48,719 bases of DNA from Marinifilum fragile JCM 15579. Its GTDB lineage: Bacteria > Bacteroidota > Bacteroidia > Bacteroidales > Marinifilaceae. Positions 18,193 to 28,853 of this stretch are shown here, in pieces (within the stretch, counting starts at the first letter, position 1; every line of letters begins with the position of its first letter). A program made the position numbers and the translations under genes. The stretch spans positions 1 through 48,719 of the forward strand of contig NZ_BAZX01000031.1 in NCBI RefSeq assembly GCF_001310955.1, written 5' to 3'. The notes below the pieces were generated by a model. It was not told the DNA's origin, did not search any database, and saw only the letters and a list, made by a program, of their open reading frames with translations.

Positions 18193-19778
18193 ATTCTATC
18201 TGATTTAAAATTCTGATGTAAATGGAATTCAAGATTCGGATAGTTCGATTGTGCCATTTGTAGCATGTACCCTGAATCTGCCAGGAAAACATCTCTACCA
18301 TGCTTATCTTTAGCCATGTATTGATATTTTGCCTTCTTGAATTCTTTTAATTGTTCTTCGTCTTCAGTTTTGATCCAACAAGCTTTATGCAGATGAATTG
18401 GTTCCCAACGACAAGAAGCACTATATTCGTGTAATAAACGATACTCGATTACCTCAAACTGTAAAGCACCTACAGTTCCAATAACTTTTCTCCCATTAAA
18501 CTGAGAAGTAAAAAGCTGAGCAACTCCCTCGTCCATTAGCTGATCAATGCCTTTTGCCAATTGCTTCGATTTCATTGGATCAGCATTTTCAATATATTTG
18601 AACAACTCAGGAGAGAAGCTTGGAATTCCTTTGAAGTTGATTTTTTCACCTTCAGTTAAGGTATCTCCAATTTTAAAGTTACCAGTATCGTGCAAACCAA
18701 TAATATCTCCTGGGAAAGCTTCCTCAACAATTGATTTTTTCTCGGCCATAAATGCAGTTGGGCTGGAGAATTTTAATTTCTTACCATTTCTAACATGCAA
18801 GTATGGTGTGTTCCTTTTAAAAGTACCTGAAACAATCTTAACAAAGGCAATTCTATCTCGGTGATTTGGATCCATATTGGCATGAATCTTAAATACAAAA
18901 CCTGAGAATTTATCTTCTTCTGGCTGAATTTGTCTCTCAACTGTCTGACAAGGAAGTGGTGAAGGAGCAATTTTAATGAAAACATCCAATAACTCTCTTA
19001 CCCCAAAATTATTTAAAGCAGAACCAAAAAATACAGGAGCAATCTTTGCATCCAAATAATCTTGTACATCAAATTCAGGATACACTCCCGATACCAAATC
19101 CAATTCCTCGCGAAGTACTTCGGCATCTTCACCAATGTACTCTTCCAATTTTGGATTGGATAGATCATCAAAATCGATACTCTCTTCTACGGTTTGAGTA
19201 GCAGGGGTAAACAAACTTAAATTTCGATTATAAATATTATATACACCTTTAAAGTCAGGGCCCATGTTGATTGGCCAGCTTAAAGGATTCACACTAAGTT
19301 CGAGTTCTTGTTCAATTTCATCAAGCAAATCAAAAGCATCCTTACCAAGGCGGTCCATTTTGTTAATGAATACGATTACAGGTGTTTTACGCATTCTACA
19401 CACCTTCATTAACTTTCTGGTTTGTTCCTCAACCCCTTTGGCAACGTCAATTACAATAATTACACTATCACAAGCAGTTAAGGTACGGTAGGTGTCTTCT
19501 GCAAAATCCTGGTGACCTGGAGTATCAAGGATATTAACTTTATGTCCTTTGTATTCAAATCCCATTACCGATGTCGCAACCGAAATACCTCTCTGACGTT
19601 CAATTTCCATAAAGTCAGAAGTTGCTGTTTTCTTGATTTTATTTGATTTTACAGCCCCGGCAACGTGAATTGCACCTCCAAATAGAAGCAATTTTTCGGT
19701 TAGTGTAGTTTTACCAGCATCCGGGTGTGAAATAATTCCGAACGTACGGCGTCTTTTAATTTCTTCTTTGAAACCCAT
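18183..19778 (-). CDS. prfC: Peptide chain release factor 3
   Basis: The 531-residue translational GTPase has G1 SHPDAGKTT (17-25), the RF3-like switch region [14 protein letters not shown]3 DTPGHQDF and G4 NKMDR. Domain II and the RF3-specific C-terminal domain follow. RF3 removes RF1 and RF2 from the ribosome after peptide release. Length matches the family (about 525-530). It is the first gene of a two-gene unit with the thioesterase. Confidence 0.97.
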   Translation of the reverse strand: MGFKEEIKRRRTFGIISHPDAGKTTLTEKLLLFGGAIHVAGAVKSNKIKKTATSDFMEIERQRGISVATSVMGFEYKGHKVNILDTPGHQDFAEDTYRTLTACDSVIIVIDVAKGVEEQTRKLMKVCRMRKTPVIVFINKMDRLGKDAFDLLDEIEQELELSVNPLSWPINMGPDFKGVYNIYNRNLSLFTPATQTVEESIDFDDLSNPKLEEYIGEDAEVLREELDLVSGVYPEFDVQDYLDAKIAPVFFGSALNNFGVRELLDVFIKIAPSPLPCQTVERQIQPEEDKFSGFVFKIHANMDPNHRDRIAFVKIVSGTFKRNTPYLHVRNGKKLKFSSPTAFMAEKKSIVEEAFPGDIIGLHDTGNFKIGDTLTEGEKINFKGIPSFSPELFKYIENADPMKSKQLAKGIDQLMDEGVAQLFTSQFNGRKVIGTVGALQFEVIEYRLLHEYSASCRWEPIHLHKACWIKTEDEEQLKEFKKAKYQYMAKDKHGRDVFLADSGYMLQMAQSNYPNLEFHLHQNFKSDRIWL

Positions 19779-19932
19779 TTATAGAATTGTATTTACTTTC
19801 AAAATTTAGCTTGCAAAAGTAATAATTAATACCGACAACTTGTAAGATATATTGGGTTTAAAACTTTAAATTCCGGTTAATAATTGAATCTTTTTCTTAT
19901 CTTCATGCCTCCAAAATTCAAAACACAAGTAA

Positions 19933-20439
19933 ATGAAGCAAATTGGATTACTTTCCGATACACATGGGCATCTTGATTCAGTTGCATTAAAGCATTTGAG
20001 TGATTGTGATGAAATTTGGCATGCAGGTGATATTGGAAATATTGAAACGGCAGAAACTCTTGATCAAATCGCACCTCTCGTTGCAGTTCATGGCAATGTT
20101 GATGGCCAGGAAGTTCGCTCGCAATATCCAAAGCATAATCGATTTACTTGCGAGAATGTGGATGTTTGGATGACTCATATAGGAGGATATCCTAAAAAGT
20201 ATGATTTAAATGTGAAGCCGGAGATTTTTAACAATCCACCACAACTTTTTATTTCAGGACATTCTCACATTTTAAAAGTAGTATTCGACAAGGAGCTGAA
20301 CTTGTTGCATATTAATCCTGGAGCTGCAGGATTACAAGGATTTCACAAAGTTCAAACTTTGGTGAAGTTTACAATCGATGGTAAAGAGATTAAAGACCTT
20401 CAGGTGGTCGAATTCGGTTCAAAGGGAAGATCCTTTTAG
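19933..20439 (+). CDS. YfcE/MJ0936-type metallophosphodiesterase
   Basis: The 168-residue calcineurin-fold enzyme has SDTHGH (8-13), HAGDIGN, HGNVDG, THIGGY and ISGHSH. The size and motif order match the YfcE/MJ0936 family of small phosphodiesterases. The natural substrate of these enzymes is not settled. It starts 154 bp after the divergent prfC start. Confidence 0.9.
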   Translation: MKQIGLLSDTHGHLDSVALKHLSDCDEIWHAGDIGNIETAETLDQIAPLVAVHGNVDGQEVRSQYPKHNRFTCENVDVWMTHIGGYPKKYDLNVKPEIFNNPPQLFISGHSHILKVVFDKELNLLHINPGAAGLQGFHKVQTLVKFTIDGKEIKDLQVVEFGSKGRSF

Positions 20440-20805
20440 GTGAATTAAAATTCAAACCTGAAATCAAATTTATTAGGGGGGAATTTTTCGGGATACACTA
20501 AAACTGTGCCAAAGGTGCAAATTTTGAGTTTTCTTAAACAAGAAATTAACTGGCACCTTTTTAAAATACCAAGTTTTTGTTATATTTAGATATCTAAATT
20601 TGATCTTACTTAACACTTGTTTATAAGTTATGAGTAGGCTTAAAATATTGAGATTTAGAAATATCAGCATTTGAAAATATGTGTTAAAAATACATATAAA
20701 AAGATCGGGAAATCCGAAAATATTGATCTTCATTCTAAGATTTTCGATTGTTAAATGTTGAAAGGCCAAAATTTGAAATATAAATTAATCAAAAATTCAC
20801 TAGAC
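20440..20805. promoter_or_regulatory. AT-rich leader of acn with 16-bp palindrome
   Basis: The 366-bp noncoding stretch contains a perfect palindrome ATTTAGATATCTAAAT at 20584-20599. An 8-bp inverted pair AAAGGTGC / GCACCTTT lies at about 20511-20562. Either could be an operator or leader hairpin for the aconitase gene. No promoter is clear enough to name. Confidence 0.4.
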
Positions 20806-23070
20806 ATGCTGTTTGATTTTGAATTGATAAAATCTGTTTACGAGAAGATGCCCGAAAGGGTGAATGAAGCCAGAAAAGTTCTTGGCAAACCATTAACCTT
20901 AAGTGAAAAAATACTGTATTCACATTTATCTGTTGAAGAAAAAGGTGAGAAATTTGAAAGAGGAGTAGATTACGTAAATTTTGCTCCGGATAGAGTTGCA
21001 ATGCAGGATGCTACCGCTCAAATGGCTTTGCTTCAGTTTATGAATGCAGGTAAAGCTAAAGTGGCTGTTCCTTCTACAGTTCATTGCGATCATTTAATTC
21101 AAGCATCTATAGGAGCAGAAAAAGATTTGGCTGATGCCAAGGATCAAAACAATGAGGTATATAACTTTTTGGAATCAGTATCTAACAAATATGGCATTGG
21201 ATTTTGGAAACCAGGAGCTGGTATTATTCATCAGGTAGTTCTGGAAAACTACGCATTTCCTGGAGGTATGATGATTGGTACCGATTCGCATACTGTAAAT
21301 GCAGGTGGCTTGGGTATGGTAGCCATTGGTGTTGGTGGAGCCGATGCGGTTGATGTGATGGCCGGAATGCCTTGGGAGCTAAAAATGCCCAAATTAATTG
21401 GTATAAAGCTTACAGGTAAATTAAGTGGATGGGTTTCTCCTAAAGATGTAATATTAAAAGTAGCGGGTATTCTAACTGTAAAAGGTGGTACCGGTGCAAT
21501 TGTAGAATACTTTGGCGAAGGTGCCGATGCCATGTCATGTACGGGTAAAGGAACAATTTGTAACATGGGAGCGGAGATTGGTGCTACTACCTCTATTTTT
21601 GGTTACGATCAGAATATGAGTAACTATTTGCGTCATACAGGTCGTGAGCAAGTTGCAGATTTGGCTGATGTAGTAATGGAGCACTTGCGTTCAGATGAAG
21701 AGGTTTATCAGAATCCAGAAAAGTATTACGATGAGTTAATTGAAATTAATCTTTCAGAATTGCAACCCTACATCAATGGTCCGTTTACCCCTGATTTGGC
21801 TCATGAATTATCATCTTTCGCTAAAGCTGTTAAGGAGAATGATTATCCGCAGACTTTGGAAGTTGGTTTGATTGGATCATGTACAAATTCATCTTACGAA
21901 GATTTATCTAGAGCTGCTTCATTGGCTAAGCAAGCGAAGGATAAGAAACTAAAAGTAAAGGCCGAGTTTGTGGTAACTCCGGGTTCAGAATTAGTGCGTT
22001 ATACAACTGAAAGAGACGGAATACTGAAAGAGTTCGAGGATATTGGTGGTGTGATCATGGCCAACGCTTGTGGTCCTTGTATTGGACAGTGGAAGCGTCA
22101 TACAGATGATCCTACAAGAAAAAATTCAATCATTACCTCTTTCAATAGAAATTTTGCCAAACGTAATGATGGAAATCCAAATACCCATGGTTTTGTAGCT
22201 TCGCCAGAATTGGTAACCGCTATGGCAATTGCGGGAGATTTGTGTTTCAATCCGATGACTGATACTCTGATTAATGAAGATGGAGTAGAGGTGAAGTTGG
22301 ATGAACCAACAGGATTGGAATTCCCTCCAAATGGATTTGACATGAAGGATTCTGGTTATTTGGCTCCACAGGCAAATGGTTCGGCAGTCGTGGTAGATGT
22401 GAAACCGGATTCGGAACGTCTTCAATTATTGGCTCCTTTTGGAGAATGGGATGGTTCAGACTACAAAGGATTAAATCTGTTGATAAAAGCCAAAGGAAAA
22501 TGTACTACAGACCATATTTCTATGGCTGGTCCATGGTTGAGATTCCGTGGTCATTTGGATAACATCTCGAACAATATGCTGATTGGAGCTGTTAATTACT
22601 TTAACGAAGAGACCAATTCCATTTTCAATCCTGTGAGCGGTACTTACGACGAAGTTCCTGCTACAGCAAGAGCCTTAAAGGCTAAAGGAGTAGGTTCGAT
22701 TGTAGTTGGCGATGAAAACTATGGTGAAGGATCATCAAGAGAGCATGCAGCAATGGAGCCGCGTCATTTGGGTGTTAAAGCGGTTATTGTGCGTTCTTTT
22801 GCTCGAATTCATGAAACCAATTTGAAAAAACAAGGTGTATTGGCACTGACATTTGCCGACAAAACGGATTACGATAAAATTCAGGAAAAAGATCAGATCG
22901 ATATTATTGGATTAACCGATTTTACTCCTGGAAAACCATTAACACTTGTTATTACGCATGAAGATGGTACTAGTGATCAAATTGTTGCAAATCATTCGTA
23001 CAACAAGGTTCAAATTGAGTGGTTTAAAGCAGGAAGTGCACTGAATTTAATCAGAAAACAAAACAACTAA
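20806..23070 (+). CDS. acn: Aconitate hydratase, mitochondrial type
   Basis: From ATG 20806 the protein has 754 residues, the length of the mature mitochondrial enzyme. An ATG at 20755 would add 17 residues not expected in the family. The 4Fe-4S ligands are C359 (GSCTNSS), C422 and C425 (ACGPC), with the same 63 and 3 spacing as mitochondrial aconitase. The swivel domain carries [14 protein letters not shown]. It converts citrate to isocitrate. The citrate synthase gene follows by 68 bp. Confidence 0.95.
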   Translation: MLFDFELIKSVYEKMPERVNEARKVLGKPLTLSEKILYSHLSVEEKGEKFERGVDYVNFAPDRVAMQDATAQMALLQFMNAGKAKVAVPSTVHCDHLIQASIGAEKDLADAKDQNNEVYNFLESVSNKYGIGFWKPGAGIIHQVVLENYAFPGGMMIGTDSHTVNAGGLGMVAIGVGGADAVDVMAGMPWELKMPKLIGIKLTGKLSGWVSPKDVILKVAGILTVKGGTGAIVEYFGEGADAMSCTGKGTICNMGAEIGATTSIFGYDQNMSNYLRHTGREQVADLADVVMEHLRSDEEVYQNPEKYYDELIEINLSELQPYINGPFTPDLAHELSSFAKAVKENDYPQTLEVGLIGSCTNSSYEDLSRAASLAKQAKDKKLKVKAEFVVTPGSELVRYTTERDGILKEFEDIGGVIMANACGPCIGQWKRHTDDPTRKNSIITSFNRNFAKRNDGNPNTHGFVASPELVTAMAIAGDLCFNPMTDTLINEDGVEVKLDEPTGLEFPPNGFDMKDSGYLAPQANGSAVVVDVKPDSERLQLLAPFGEWDGSDYKGLNLLIKAKGKCTTDHISMAGPWLRFRGHLDNISNNMLIGAVNYFNEETNSIFNPVSGTYDEVPATARALKAKGVGSIVVGDENYGEGSSREHAAMEPRHLGVKAVIVRSFARIHETNLKKQGVLALTFADKTDYDKIQEKDQIDIIGLTDFTPGKPLTLVITHEDGTSDQIVANHSYNKVQIEWFKAGSALNLIRKQNN

Positions 23071-23138
23071 AACAATAAACATTTCATAATTCTGGAATCA
23101 ATAACCCCACTTGATTCCAACTCTAAAGTATAGACCAT

Positions 23139-24473
23139 ATGAAGAAAACATTAAAACATACTTTGTCTGAAAAGATTGAAGAACACAGACCAAGAACGAA
23201 ACGCCTGTTAAAAGAATATGGAGATGTGGTTGTAGATAATGTAACCGTATCTCAAGTGATTGGAGGAATGAGGGGATTGAAATCACTGGTTACTGATATT
23301 TCTTATTTGGATCCTGAAGAAGGTATCCGTTACAGAGGATATACTCTGGGAGAAGTAATTGAAAACTTGCCAAAACCTAAGGGCGGAACAATGCCTTATG
23401 TTGAAGGTTTATTTTATTTGTTACTAACTGGAGATTTTCCTAATCAGGAAGAGGTAATGCAAGTGGTAGATGAATTTAGCAAAAGAAGAATTGTTCCTCG
23501 CTATGTTTATGAGGTAATTGATTCTTTCCCATGTTGCAGTCATCCAATGGCGATTTTCTCTACTGCAATTTTAACATTGAATCGTGAATCGGTATTCAAT
23601 CGTCAATATCATGCAGGTTTGAATAAGAAAGATTATTGGGAAGCTACATATGAAGATGCGCTAAACCTATTGGCTAAACTTCCAGAAATTGCTTCTTATA
23701 TCTATAATAAATTGTACCGACAAGGACCAAGAATTCAATCAAACCCTAACTTAGATATGGGAGGGAATTTTGCTCATATGATGGGAATTGATTCTCCTTA
23801 CGATGATGTGTCTCGTCTTCACTTTATCATTCATAGTGATCATGAAAGTGGTAACGTTAGTGCCCATACAGGTCATTTGGTAGCGAGTTCCTTATCTGAT
23901 ATCTATCTGTCAATATCAGCAATGATTAATGGTTTAGCAGGACCACTTCATGGTTTGGCTAATCAGGAAGTGTTAAGATGGCTGCAGGAAGTAATGGATA
24001 AGATGGGGAATAAATTACCTACCGAAGATGAGATGAAACAATTTGTTTGGGATACTTTAAATTCAGGCCAGGTAATCCCGGGTTTTGGTCACGCCGTACT
24101 GCGTAAAACTGACCCTCGTTACATGTTGCAGCGTGAGTTTAGTTTGAAACACTTGCCAGATGATCCAATCTTTAAATATGCAGATTTACTTTACAATGTT
24201 GTTCCGCCAATCCTAAAGGAACATGGTAAAGCAAAAAACCCATGGCCAAACGTAGATGCACAATCAGGTGTAATTCAATGGCATTATGGTGTTACCGAAT
24301 ATGATTTCTATACTGTTTTATTTGGTATTGGTAGAGCCATTGGTATTTGTGCCAACATCATTTGGGACAGAGCACTTGGTTATCCATTGGAAAGACCTAA
24401 ATCGATTACAACTGATATGCTGGAGAAAATAGCAGGTATAAAAAAAGAAGTGATAGAAACACAAGAAGGTTAA
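23139..24473 (+). CDS. gltA: Citrate synthase, eukaryote/mitochondrial type
   Basis: The 444-residue protein has catalytic residues H271 (GPLHGLANQE), H318 (GFGHAVLR) and D373 (NVDAQSG), matching pig H274, H320 and D375. The sequence is of the mitochondrial type, unlike E. coli GltA, with SDHESGNVSAHT. It condenses oxaloacetate and acetyl-CoA. Placed directly after aconitase, it makes a TCA entry module, probably an operon, closed by a terminator at 24493. Confidence 0.96.
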   Translation: MKKTLKHTLSEKIEEHRPRTKRLLKEYGDVVVDNVTVSQVIGGMRGLKSLVTDISYLDPEEGIRYRGYTLGEVIENLPKPKGGTMPYVEGLFYLLLTGDFPNQEEVMQVVDEFSKRRIVPRYVYEVIDSFPCCSHPMAIFSTAILTLNRESVFNRQYHAGLNKKDYWEATYEDALNLLAKLPEIASYIYNKLYRQGPRIQSNPNLDMGGNFAHMMGIDSPYDDVSRLHFIIHSDHESGNVSAHTGHLVASSLSDIYLSISAMINGLAGPLHGLANQEVLRWLQEVMDKMGNKLPTEDEMKQFVWDTLNSGQVIPGFGHAVLRKTDPRYMLQREFSLKHLPDDPIFKYADLLYNVVPPILKEHGKAKNPWPNVDAQSGVIQWHYGVTEYDFYTVLFGIGRAIGICANIIWDRALGYPLERPKSITTDMLEKIAGIKKEVIETQEG

Positions 24474-24492
24474 ATAATTATTAGCTATGAGG

Positions 24493-24530
24493 AAAAGCTG
24501 ATTTCAATTTATTGATTTCAGCTTTTTTTA
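24493..24530 (+). terminator. Terminator after citrate synthase
   Basis: AAAAGCTGA and TCAGCTTTT pair, with an inner TCAAT / ATTGA extension across a three-base mismatch, followed by a T run. Confidence 0.75.
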
Positions 24531-24917
24531 TAAAAAAAACTGTAAAAAAGTCTGGTGACAACCTTTTTACAGTTTTGAAGCAAAAACTAACAATATGGAA
24601 AAGTTCCAATAAATAAGTTCAAATAATAAGTGGGAAATACTTCAAATCCTACTAAACTCTAACCCTTACCTAAACAATGTAGGATGAAGTATGTTCGCAG
24701 TTGAAAATTAAACTACCTCTCTACTCACTCACAATGATTGTATGGTTAAACATTGTGATTTCCCTTTCACATTACAAATATGCCAGCTTTTGTAACAAGA
24801 AAATAGATTGAATTTACCCAAACTTCAGAGTTTATATACTCAAAATGCAATGGGTATTTTACGCCATAAGAGACATAAATAAAGATAAGGTTTAATGAAG
24901 TTGTATAGTAGATAAGA

Positions 24918-24958
24918 AAAAAGCCAATCTTTTAATGAATTGTAAAGATTGGCTTTTT
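24918..24958. terminator. Bidirectional terminator before the 598-aa gene
   Basis: AAAAAGCCAATCTTT (24918-24932) and AAAGATTGGCTTTTT (24944-24958) form a perfect 15-bp stem. It lies 5 bp from the stop of the minus-strand gene. Confidence 0.85.
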
Positions 24959-24963
24959 ATAAA

Positions 24964-26760
24964 TTATGATTCTGTTTTTATCAGAATATTCCTAATTTCT
25001 CCTTCCAGTTTTTCCAGATCTTTAGAGACTTGATTTTTCATGTCATTGTACTTGTCTGAAAATTTTTGAGAAAGATCTTTATAGTAATCAACGCCGCTTA
25101 AAAGATTTTTCTTAAATCCTTCAAGAGATTTAATTTGTTTAGGAATTGGATTTTTGATTTCCGACACTTGCTCTTTTAAGTAATCGTAATACAAATTCAA
25201 TTCTTTAATAAACATGTGAGGCCTGTCTTTCCTTTCGATCAAATTGGTACGATTGTAAATGTGATCAATCATCTCCTTTAGCTTTGCCTTTTTTGTGAAA
25301 TATGCAAGGTTTGGCCCAGGACAAATCGATACCCCATCACCATCTTTCATGGTATCAATATGATTCACCAAGTACGAGGCAGTGGATAATCCTTTACACA
25401 AACATGTCTTTTGAAGCAATAGGCTTATTTCCTTCTCAAGTTCTTCTTGTGGTAAGTTTTGCTCTCTTAAGTGAGCTAGTTTTAACTTTTGATACTGACG
25501 CGAAGCGGTGCAAATAGGCTCTTTGGTAAACTCAGTATTTGCAATCATGTATCGCTTAGTACATGGGCTTCCGGGTTTGTTTTGTTTTAACCTGTCCCAA
25601 ACATCGGCATCTCTGGTGTTGCTATTCAAATTATTGAATCTTACTCCAAGAGGAGAAGCATGACTCAAGGAAAGATCTTTTTCATCTGCTTTTTCAAGCA
25701 AAGACAATGTTTTTTCATCAACATCACAAGCTTCAGGAACCATTAAAAATGGCGATCCCCAACCGATTGAATCCAAATTGTACTGTTGCATTAGGAATTC
25801 ATGCTCCTCAGCAGTTCCAACACCTCCTTGAGCTGTAACTTTAATACCTAGGGGTTCGGAAGGAACTGTTTTTCCTTTTTCCTTTAAGCTGTCAAAAAGA
25901 ATAGGATTAAGACTATCTCTTAGTTCATCTCTTTTCTCTTTGAACTCCTGCAAAATAGGCCCCATTAAAAAACCGTCAGTGGCAAATGCATGTCCACCAC
26001 AGTTTAATCCAGATTCAATTCGATATTCCGAAATCCAAATTCCCTTTTTAGCAAGAAAACGTCCTTGGATTAGGGCCGATCGGTAATCGCTTACTTTCAG
26101 TACAATTTTTTTCTTGATATACCCGTTTTGATTCGGATAGAAATCATCGAATTGTTCAAGATAACCATACAAGCGTGGGTTCATTCCTGCTGAAAGGACC
26201 ATGGAGCTCTCCAGGTTACTCATCGCAAATCCACGAAGAGCTGCATGGGCATCATTGAATTCAACTGGTAAATCTTCACCTTCATATTGGTTTCCTTTGT
26301 CTAATTTGGTCATGATGTTAACATCAATCGACCCAAGAGGAAGGTTGTTGCTCAACCATTCTTTTGCTTCTTTCACATATGGATTGTCAGCAAACCTTTC
26401 TTTGAATTCCTTCTTTACTTCTGAAAAATCAGGCAGTAAGTCAAGATATTCTTCTAATTCTTTTCCTTTTTCCTGAATGGATTCTTTAAGATTTTCAAAT
26501 TTCTCCTTCACCAAATTATCTAATAAATTCAGATAAGATGTAATTCTTTCTGCACGAAAATCTTTGGTTTTTTCTGTAATAGGCTTAAATGGAAGGCTTA
26601 ACTTCTTGCAGTACATTTCTCGCATTTTCTCTACAAGAACATCATCTACGATTGATACTACCGAAGAAATTCCCAAATGAGCCACTTTAACAGGAGTATC
26701 CACTGTAAATCCTGTACCCATAACAGGAATGTGGAAACTATGTCCTAAAATTTTACCCAT
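24964..26760 (-). CDS. Uncharacterised cysteine-bearing protein, possible TIM-barrel
   Basis: I do not recognise this 598-residue protein. The N-terminus (IPVMGTGFTVDTPVKVAHLG, residues 11-30) and the segment VTAQGGVGTAEEHEFL (308-323) recall FMN-binding TIM-barrel enzymes of the nitronate-monooxygenase type, weakly. GLNCGGHAFATDG lies at 251-263. A charged helical insert occupies about 65-130 and a coiled-coil-like tail about 545-595. C400, C417, C453, C455 and C480 could bind an Fe-S cluster or zinc. It is monocistronic, between a strong terminator and the ogt gene. Confidence 0.7.
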   Translation of the reverse strand: MGKILGHSFHIPVMGTGFTVDTPVKVAHLGISSVVSIVDDVLVEKMREMYCKKLSLPFKPITEKTKDFRAERITSYLNLLDNLVKEKFENLKESIQEKGKELEEYLDLLPDFSEVKKEFKERFADNPYVKEAKEWLSNNLPLGSIDVNIMTKLDKGNQYEGEDLPVEFNDAHAALRGFAMSNLESSMVLSAGMNPRLYGYLEQFDDFYPNQNGYIKKKIVLKVSDYRSALIQGRFLAKKGIWISEYRIESGLNCGGHAFATDGFLMGPILQEFKEKRDELRDSLNPILFDSLKEKGKTVPSEPLGIKVTAQGGVGTAEEHEFLMQQYNLDSIGWGSPFLMVPEACDVDEKTLSLLEKADEKDLSLSHASPLGVRFNNLNSNTRDADVWDRLKQNKPGSPCTKRYMIANTEFTKEPICTASRQYQKLKLAHLREQNLPQEELEKEISLLLQKTCLCKGLSTASYLVNHIDTMKDGDGVSICPGPNLAYFTKKAKLKEMIDHIYNRTNLIERKDRPHMFIKELNLYYDYLKEQVSEIKNPIPKQIKSLEGFKKNLLSGVDYYKDLSQKFSDKYNDMKNQVSKDLEKLEGEIRNILIKTES

Positions 26761-26941
26761 GAATTGTTTTTATTGATTTAATGATACTTTACCAATGTCT
26801 CGCATTGATTTCTTTATCGAGCGGCAAGTTAGATGAAATAGCCATCAAATCAAAGATAATTCAATAGAAAGTGCTCTATATTAAAGTTAAGGTGTGTTAA
26901 AATTGAATAAGAAGCTTTAGGTTGTTTTTCAAAAAATAAAT

Positions 26942-27448
26942 TTAAAATAATGCGAACTGTTGTGAATCATTGCCTAAATCTATACCTTCTAGTTGTAATA
27001 GTTTGGCTTTAATATCAATTCCTCCAGCATATCCTGTTAGTTTTCCATTTTTACCAATTACTCTATGACATGGAATGATTATTGGAATTGGATTTTTTGA
27101 GTTGGCCATACCAATTGCTCTACAAGCATTAGGTTTTTCAATGACATTTGCTATATCTTGATAGGACCTAATCTCTCCAAAAGGAATTTCTTCCAATTGT
27201 TTCCAGATTTGCTTTTGAAAAACAGTTCCCACGGGATCTAATTGCAAATTAAATTCAATTAGATTATTATCGAAATAGGCAAGGAGTTGTTCTTTTGCCT
27301 GCGACAGTTTTTCTTTATCTTGTTCCCAATTGTTTGGAATTTCCAAGGATCTGAATTGTTCTTCAAAAAGAATCTTTTTCAAGCCTTTATCGCTCGCTAA
27401 AAGTAACAGGTCTCCAATTGGAGTGTTGATGATATCGAAATAGAACAT
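26942..27448 (-). CDS. ogt: Methylated-DNA-protein cysteine methyltransferase
   Basis: The 168-residue protein has acceptor motif PCHRV with C127, the helix-turn-helix region QDIANVIEKPNACRAIGMAN, and IPFGEIRSY upstream. It repairs O6-alkylguanine by irreversible transfer to C127. The symbol ogt is preferred because no Ada N-terminal domain is present. It follows tcdA by 19 bp and is probably the third gene of the tatD-tcdA-ogt unit. Confidence 0.94.
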   Translation of the reverse strand: MFYFDIINTPIGDLLLLASDKGLKKILFEEQFRSLEIPNNWEQDKEKLSQAKEQLLAYFDNNLIEFNLQLDPVGTVFQKQIWKQLEEIPFGEIRSYQDIANVIEKPNACRAIGMANSKNPIPIIIPCHRVIGKNGKLTGYAGGIDIKAKLLQLEGIDLGNDSQQFALF

Positions 27449-27467
27449 ATGCTTTTAATCTTCAAAT

Positions 27468-28190
27468 TCAAGAATCAGCCAATAATCCTTTAATCACTAC
27501 AGATGAGATAAAGCAACCAAACAGGGGTGGCATGTAAGAAATGGTACCTACGTTTGATTTTTTGTTCCTGCTTTCATCCAGTATTACAGCATCTTTAGAT
27601 ACATCTTCGGGAGAGAATACAACTTGTACTCCCTTGTATACACCTAGTTTATGAAGGCGTTTTCGAAGCATACGTGCCAATTTACAATTATAGGATTTTG
27701 AAATGTCAGCAATCTGTATCTTACTTGGATCTGTTTTGCCACCAGCACCCATTGCACTTACAATTTTTATATTGTTTTGCAGACTGTGGTAGATCAAGAA
27801 AATTTTTGGTGCCAGCGTATCAATGGCATCAACCACGTAATCATATTCATCTTCCTTTAAAACTTCAATCATTCGCTCATCTTTAAGATACTCATTGAGA
27901 ATTCTTAAATTCAGATTTGGATTGATATCTAGCAGGCGAGCTCCCATAACTTCTGCTTTGTCTTTGTTCAGATTTGAGGTTGTTGCGGGTAATTGTCTGT
28001 TAATATTCGATATATCAATAGTATCGCCATCAACAATAGTCATTTTTCCTACTCCTGCGCGACAAATCTGCTCTGCTGCATATGCGCCAACTCCGCCTAA
28101 TCCAACTACCAGAACATGCGAATTCTGTAATTTTTCAAGTTTTTCTCTTCCCAATAACAGATTCGTTCTGCTCAACCACTCTTCACTCAT
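27468..28190 (-). CDS. tcdA: tRNA threonylcarbamoyladenosine dehydratase
   Basis: The 240-residue ThiF/E1-like protein has an ATP-binding VVGLGGVGAYAAE (28-40), DGDTIDISNINRQ and VDAIDTLAPK. The motif C-K-L-A-R near 170 and the absence of a zinc CxxC match TcdA rather than MoeB/ThiF. It makes the cyclic ct6A37 form in ANN-decoding tRNAs. It begins 3 bp after the tatD-like gene ends. Confidence 0.92.
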   Translation of the reverse strand: MSEEWLSRTNLLLGREKLEKLQNSHVLVVGLGGVGAYAAEQICRAGVGKMTIVDGDTIDISNINRQLPATTSNLNKDKAEVMGARLLDINPNLNLRILNEYLKDERMIEVLKEDEYDYVVDAIDTLAPKIFLIYHSLQNNIKIVSAMGAGGKTDPSKIQIADISKSYNCKLARMLRKRLHKLGVYKGVQVVFSPEDVSKDAVILDESRNKKSNVGTISYMPPLFGCFISSVVIKGLLADS

Positions 28191-28193
28191 ATT

Positions 28194-28853
28194 TTAAAAA
28201 CACTTTAGGTAATTTAATAGAATTTGTTTTTTTAATACTTCAATATTAATTCCTTTTAATTCTGCAGCTTTTTGATAAACTTCTCTCACATTGATATGCT
28301 TATCATCAGTTTCAAGAAATATTTTATCCAAAGGGAGTTTCTGAAAAACGTTCTGAAGTTTTTCATTTCTTAATAAGCTTTCTCCAAAAGAAAGAAAAAA
28401 TCCAAATTTTAATAGATCCTCCGCCAATTGTAAGCTCTTATTATAGCCATGAAAAATCCATTCTGTTCCGGTTTCATTTCCTTGTTTGATTCTAAGAAGC
28501 TCTTCTTGAGATTTAACGCAATGAATAATTACGGGCTTTTGCTTTAATTTAGCCAATTGAAGTTGTGCGATAAAAACCTTTTCTTGAATGGAAATATCGA
28601 TACCAATCAATTTATCAAGACCAATTTCACCAATGGCTATGTTATTTTTGTCAGCAGATAATACTTCTAAATAGTTATCGATAGAATCTATCTCTAATTT
28701 TTCAATATCCCAAGGATGAATTCCAATGGAATAGGCTTGATCCTTATTCAATTCAATTTTAGATTCACCAATAGTCATATTAATAATAGAAAGGATTTCT
28801 GGATCGGAATCCACTTGATGTGTATGAATATCTATGTAAGGAATTGATGCCAT
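28194..28853 (-). CDS. TatD-family metal-dependent hydrolase
   Basis: The 219-residue protein has IDIHTH (8-13), GEIGLD, VIIHCVKS, FHGYN and LETDD, the metal ligands of the TatD amidohydrolase fold. It is slightly shorter than the usual 255-265 residues, mainly in the middle helices. TatD proteins act as 3'-exonucleases or D-aminoacyl-tRNA deacylase-like enzymes. It is the first gene of the tatD-tcdA-ogt unit. Confidence 0.88.
   Translation of the reverse strand: MASIPYIDIHTHQVDSDPEILSIINMTIGESKIELNKDQAYSIGIHPWDIEKLEIDSIDNYLEVLSADKNNIAIGEIGLDKLIGIDISIQEKVFIAQLQLAKLKQKPVIIHCVKSQEELLRIKQGNETGTEWIFHGYNKSLQLAEDLLKFGFFLSFGESLLRNEKLQNVFQKLPLDKIFLETDDKHINVREVYQKAAELKGINIEVLKKQILLNYLKCF

Larger units (their letters stand above)
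24474..24963. other. Noncoding region with several hairpins
   Basis: No gene is visible. Apart from the two flanking terminators, the region carries three further inverted repeats. AAAACTGTAAAAA pairs with its complement (24536-24548 / 24564-24576, 13 bp). A 14-bp stem with a two-base bulge lies at 24637-24652 / 24679-24692. TCACAATG / CATTGTGA lies at 24729-24736 / 24751-24758. This may be a long 3' region or an sRNA locus. Confidence 0.6.
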
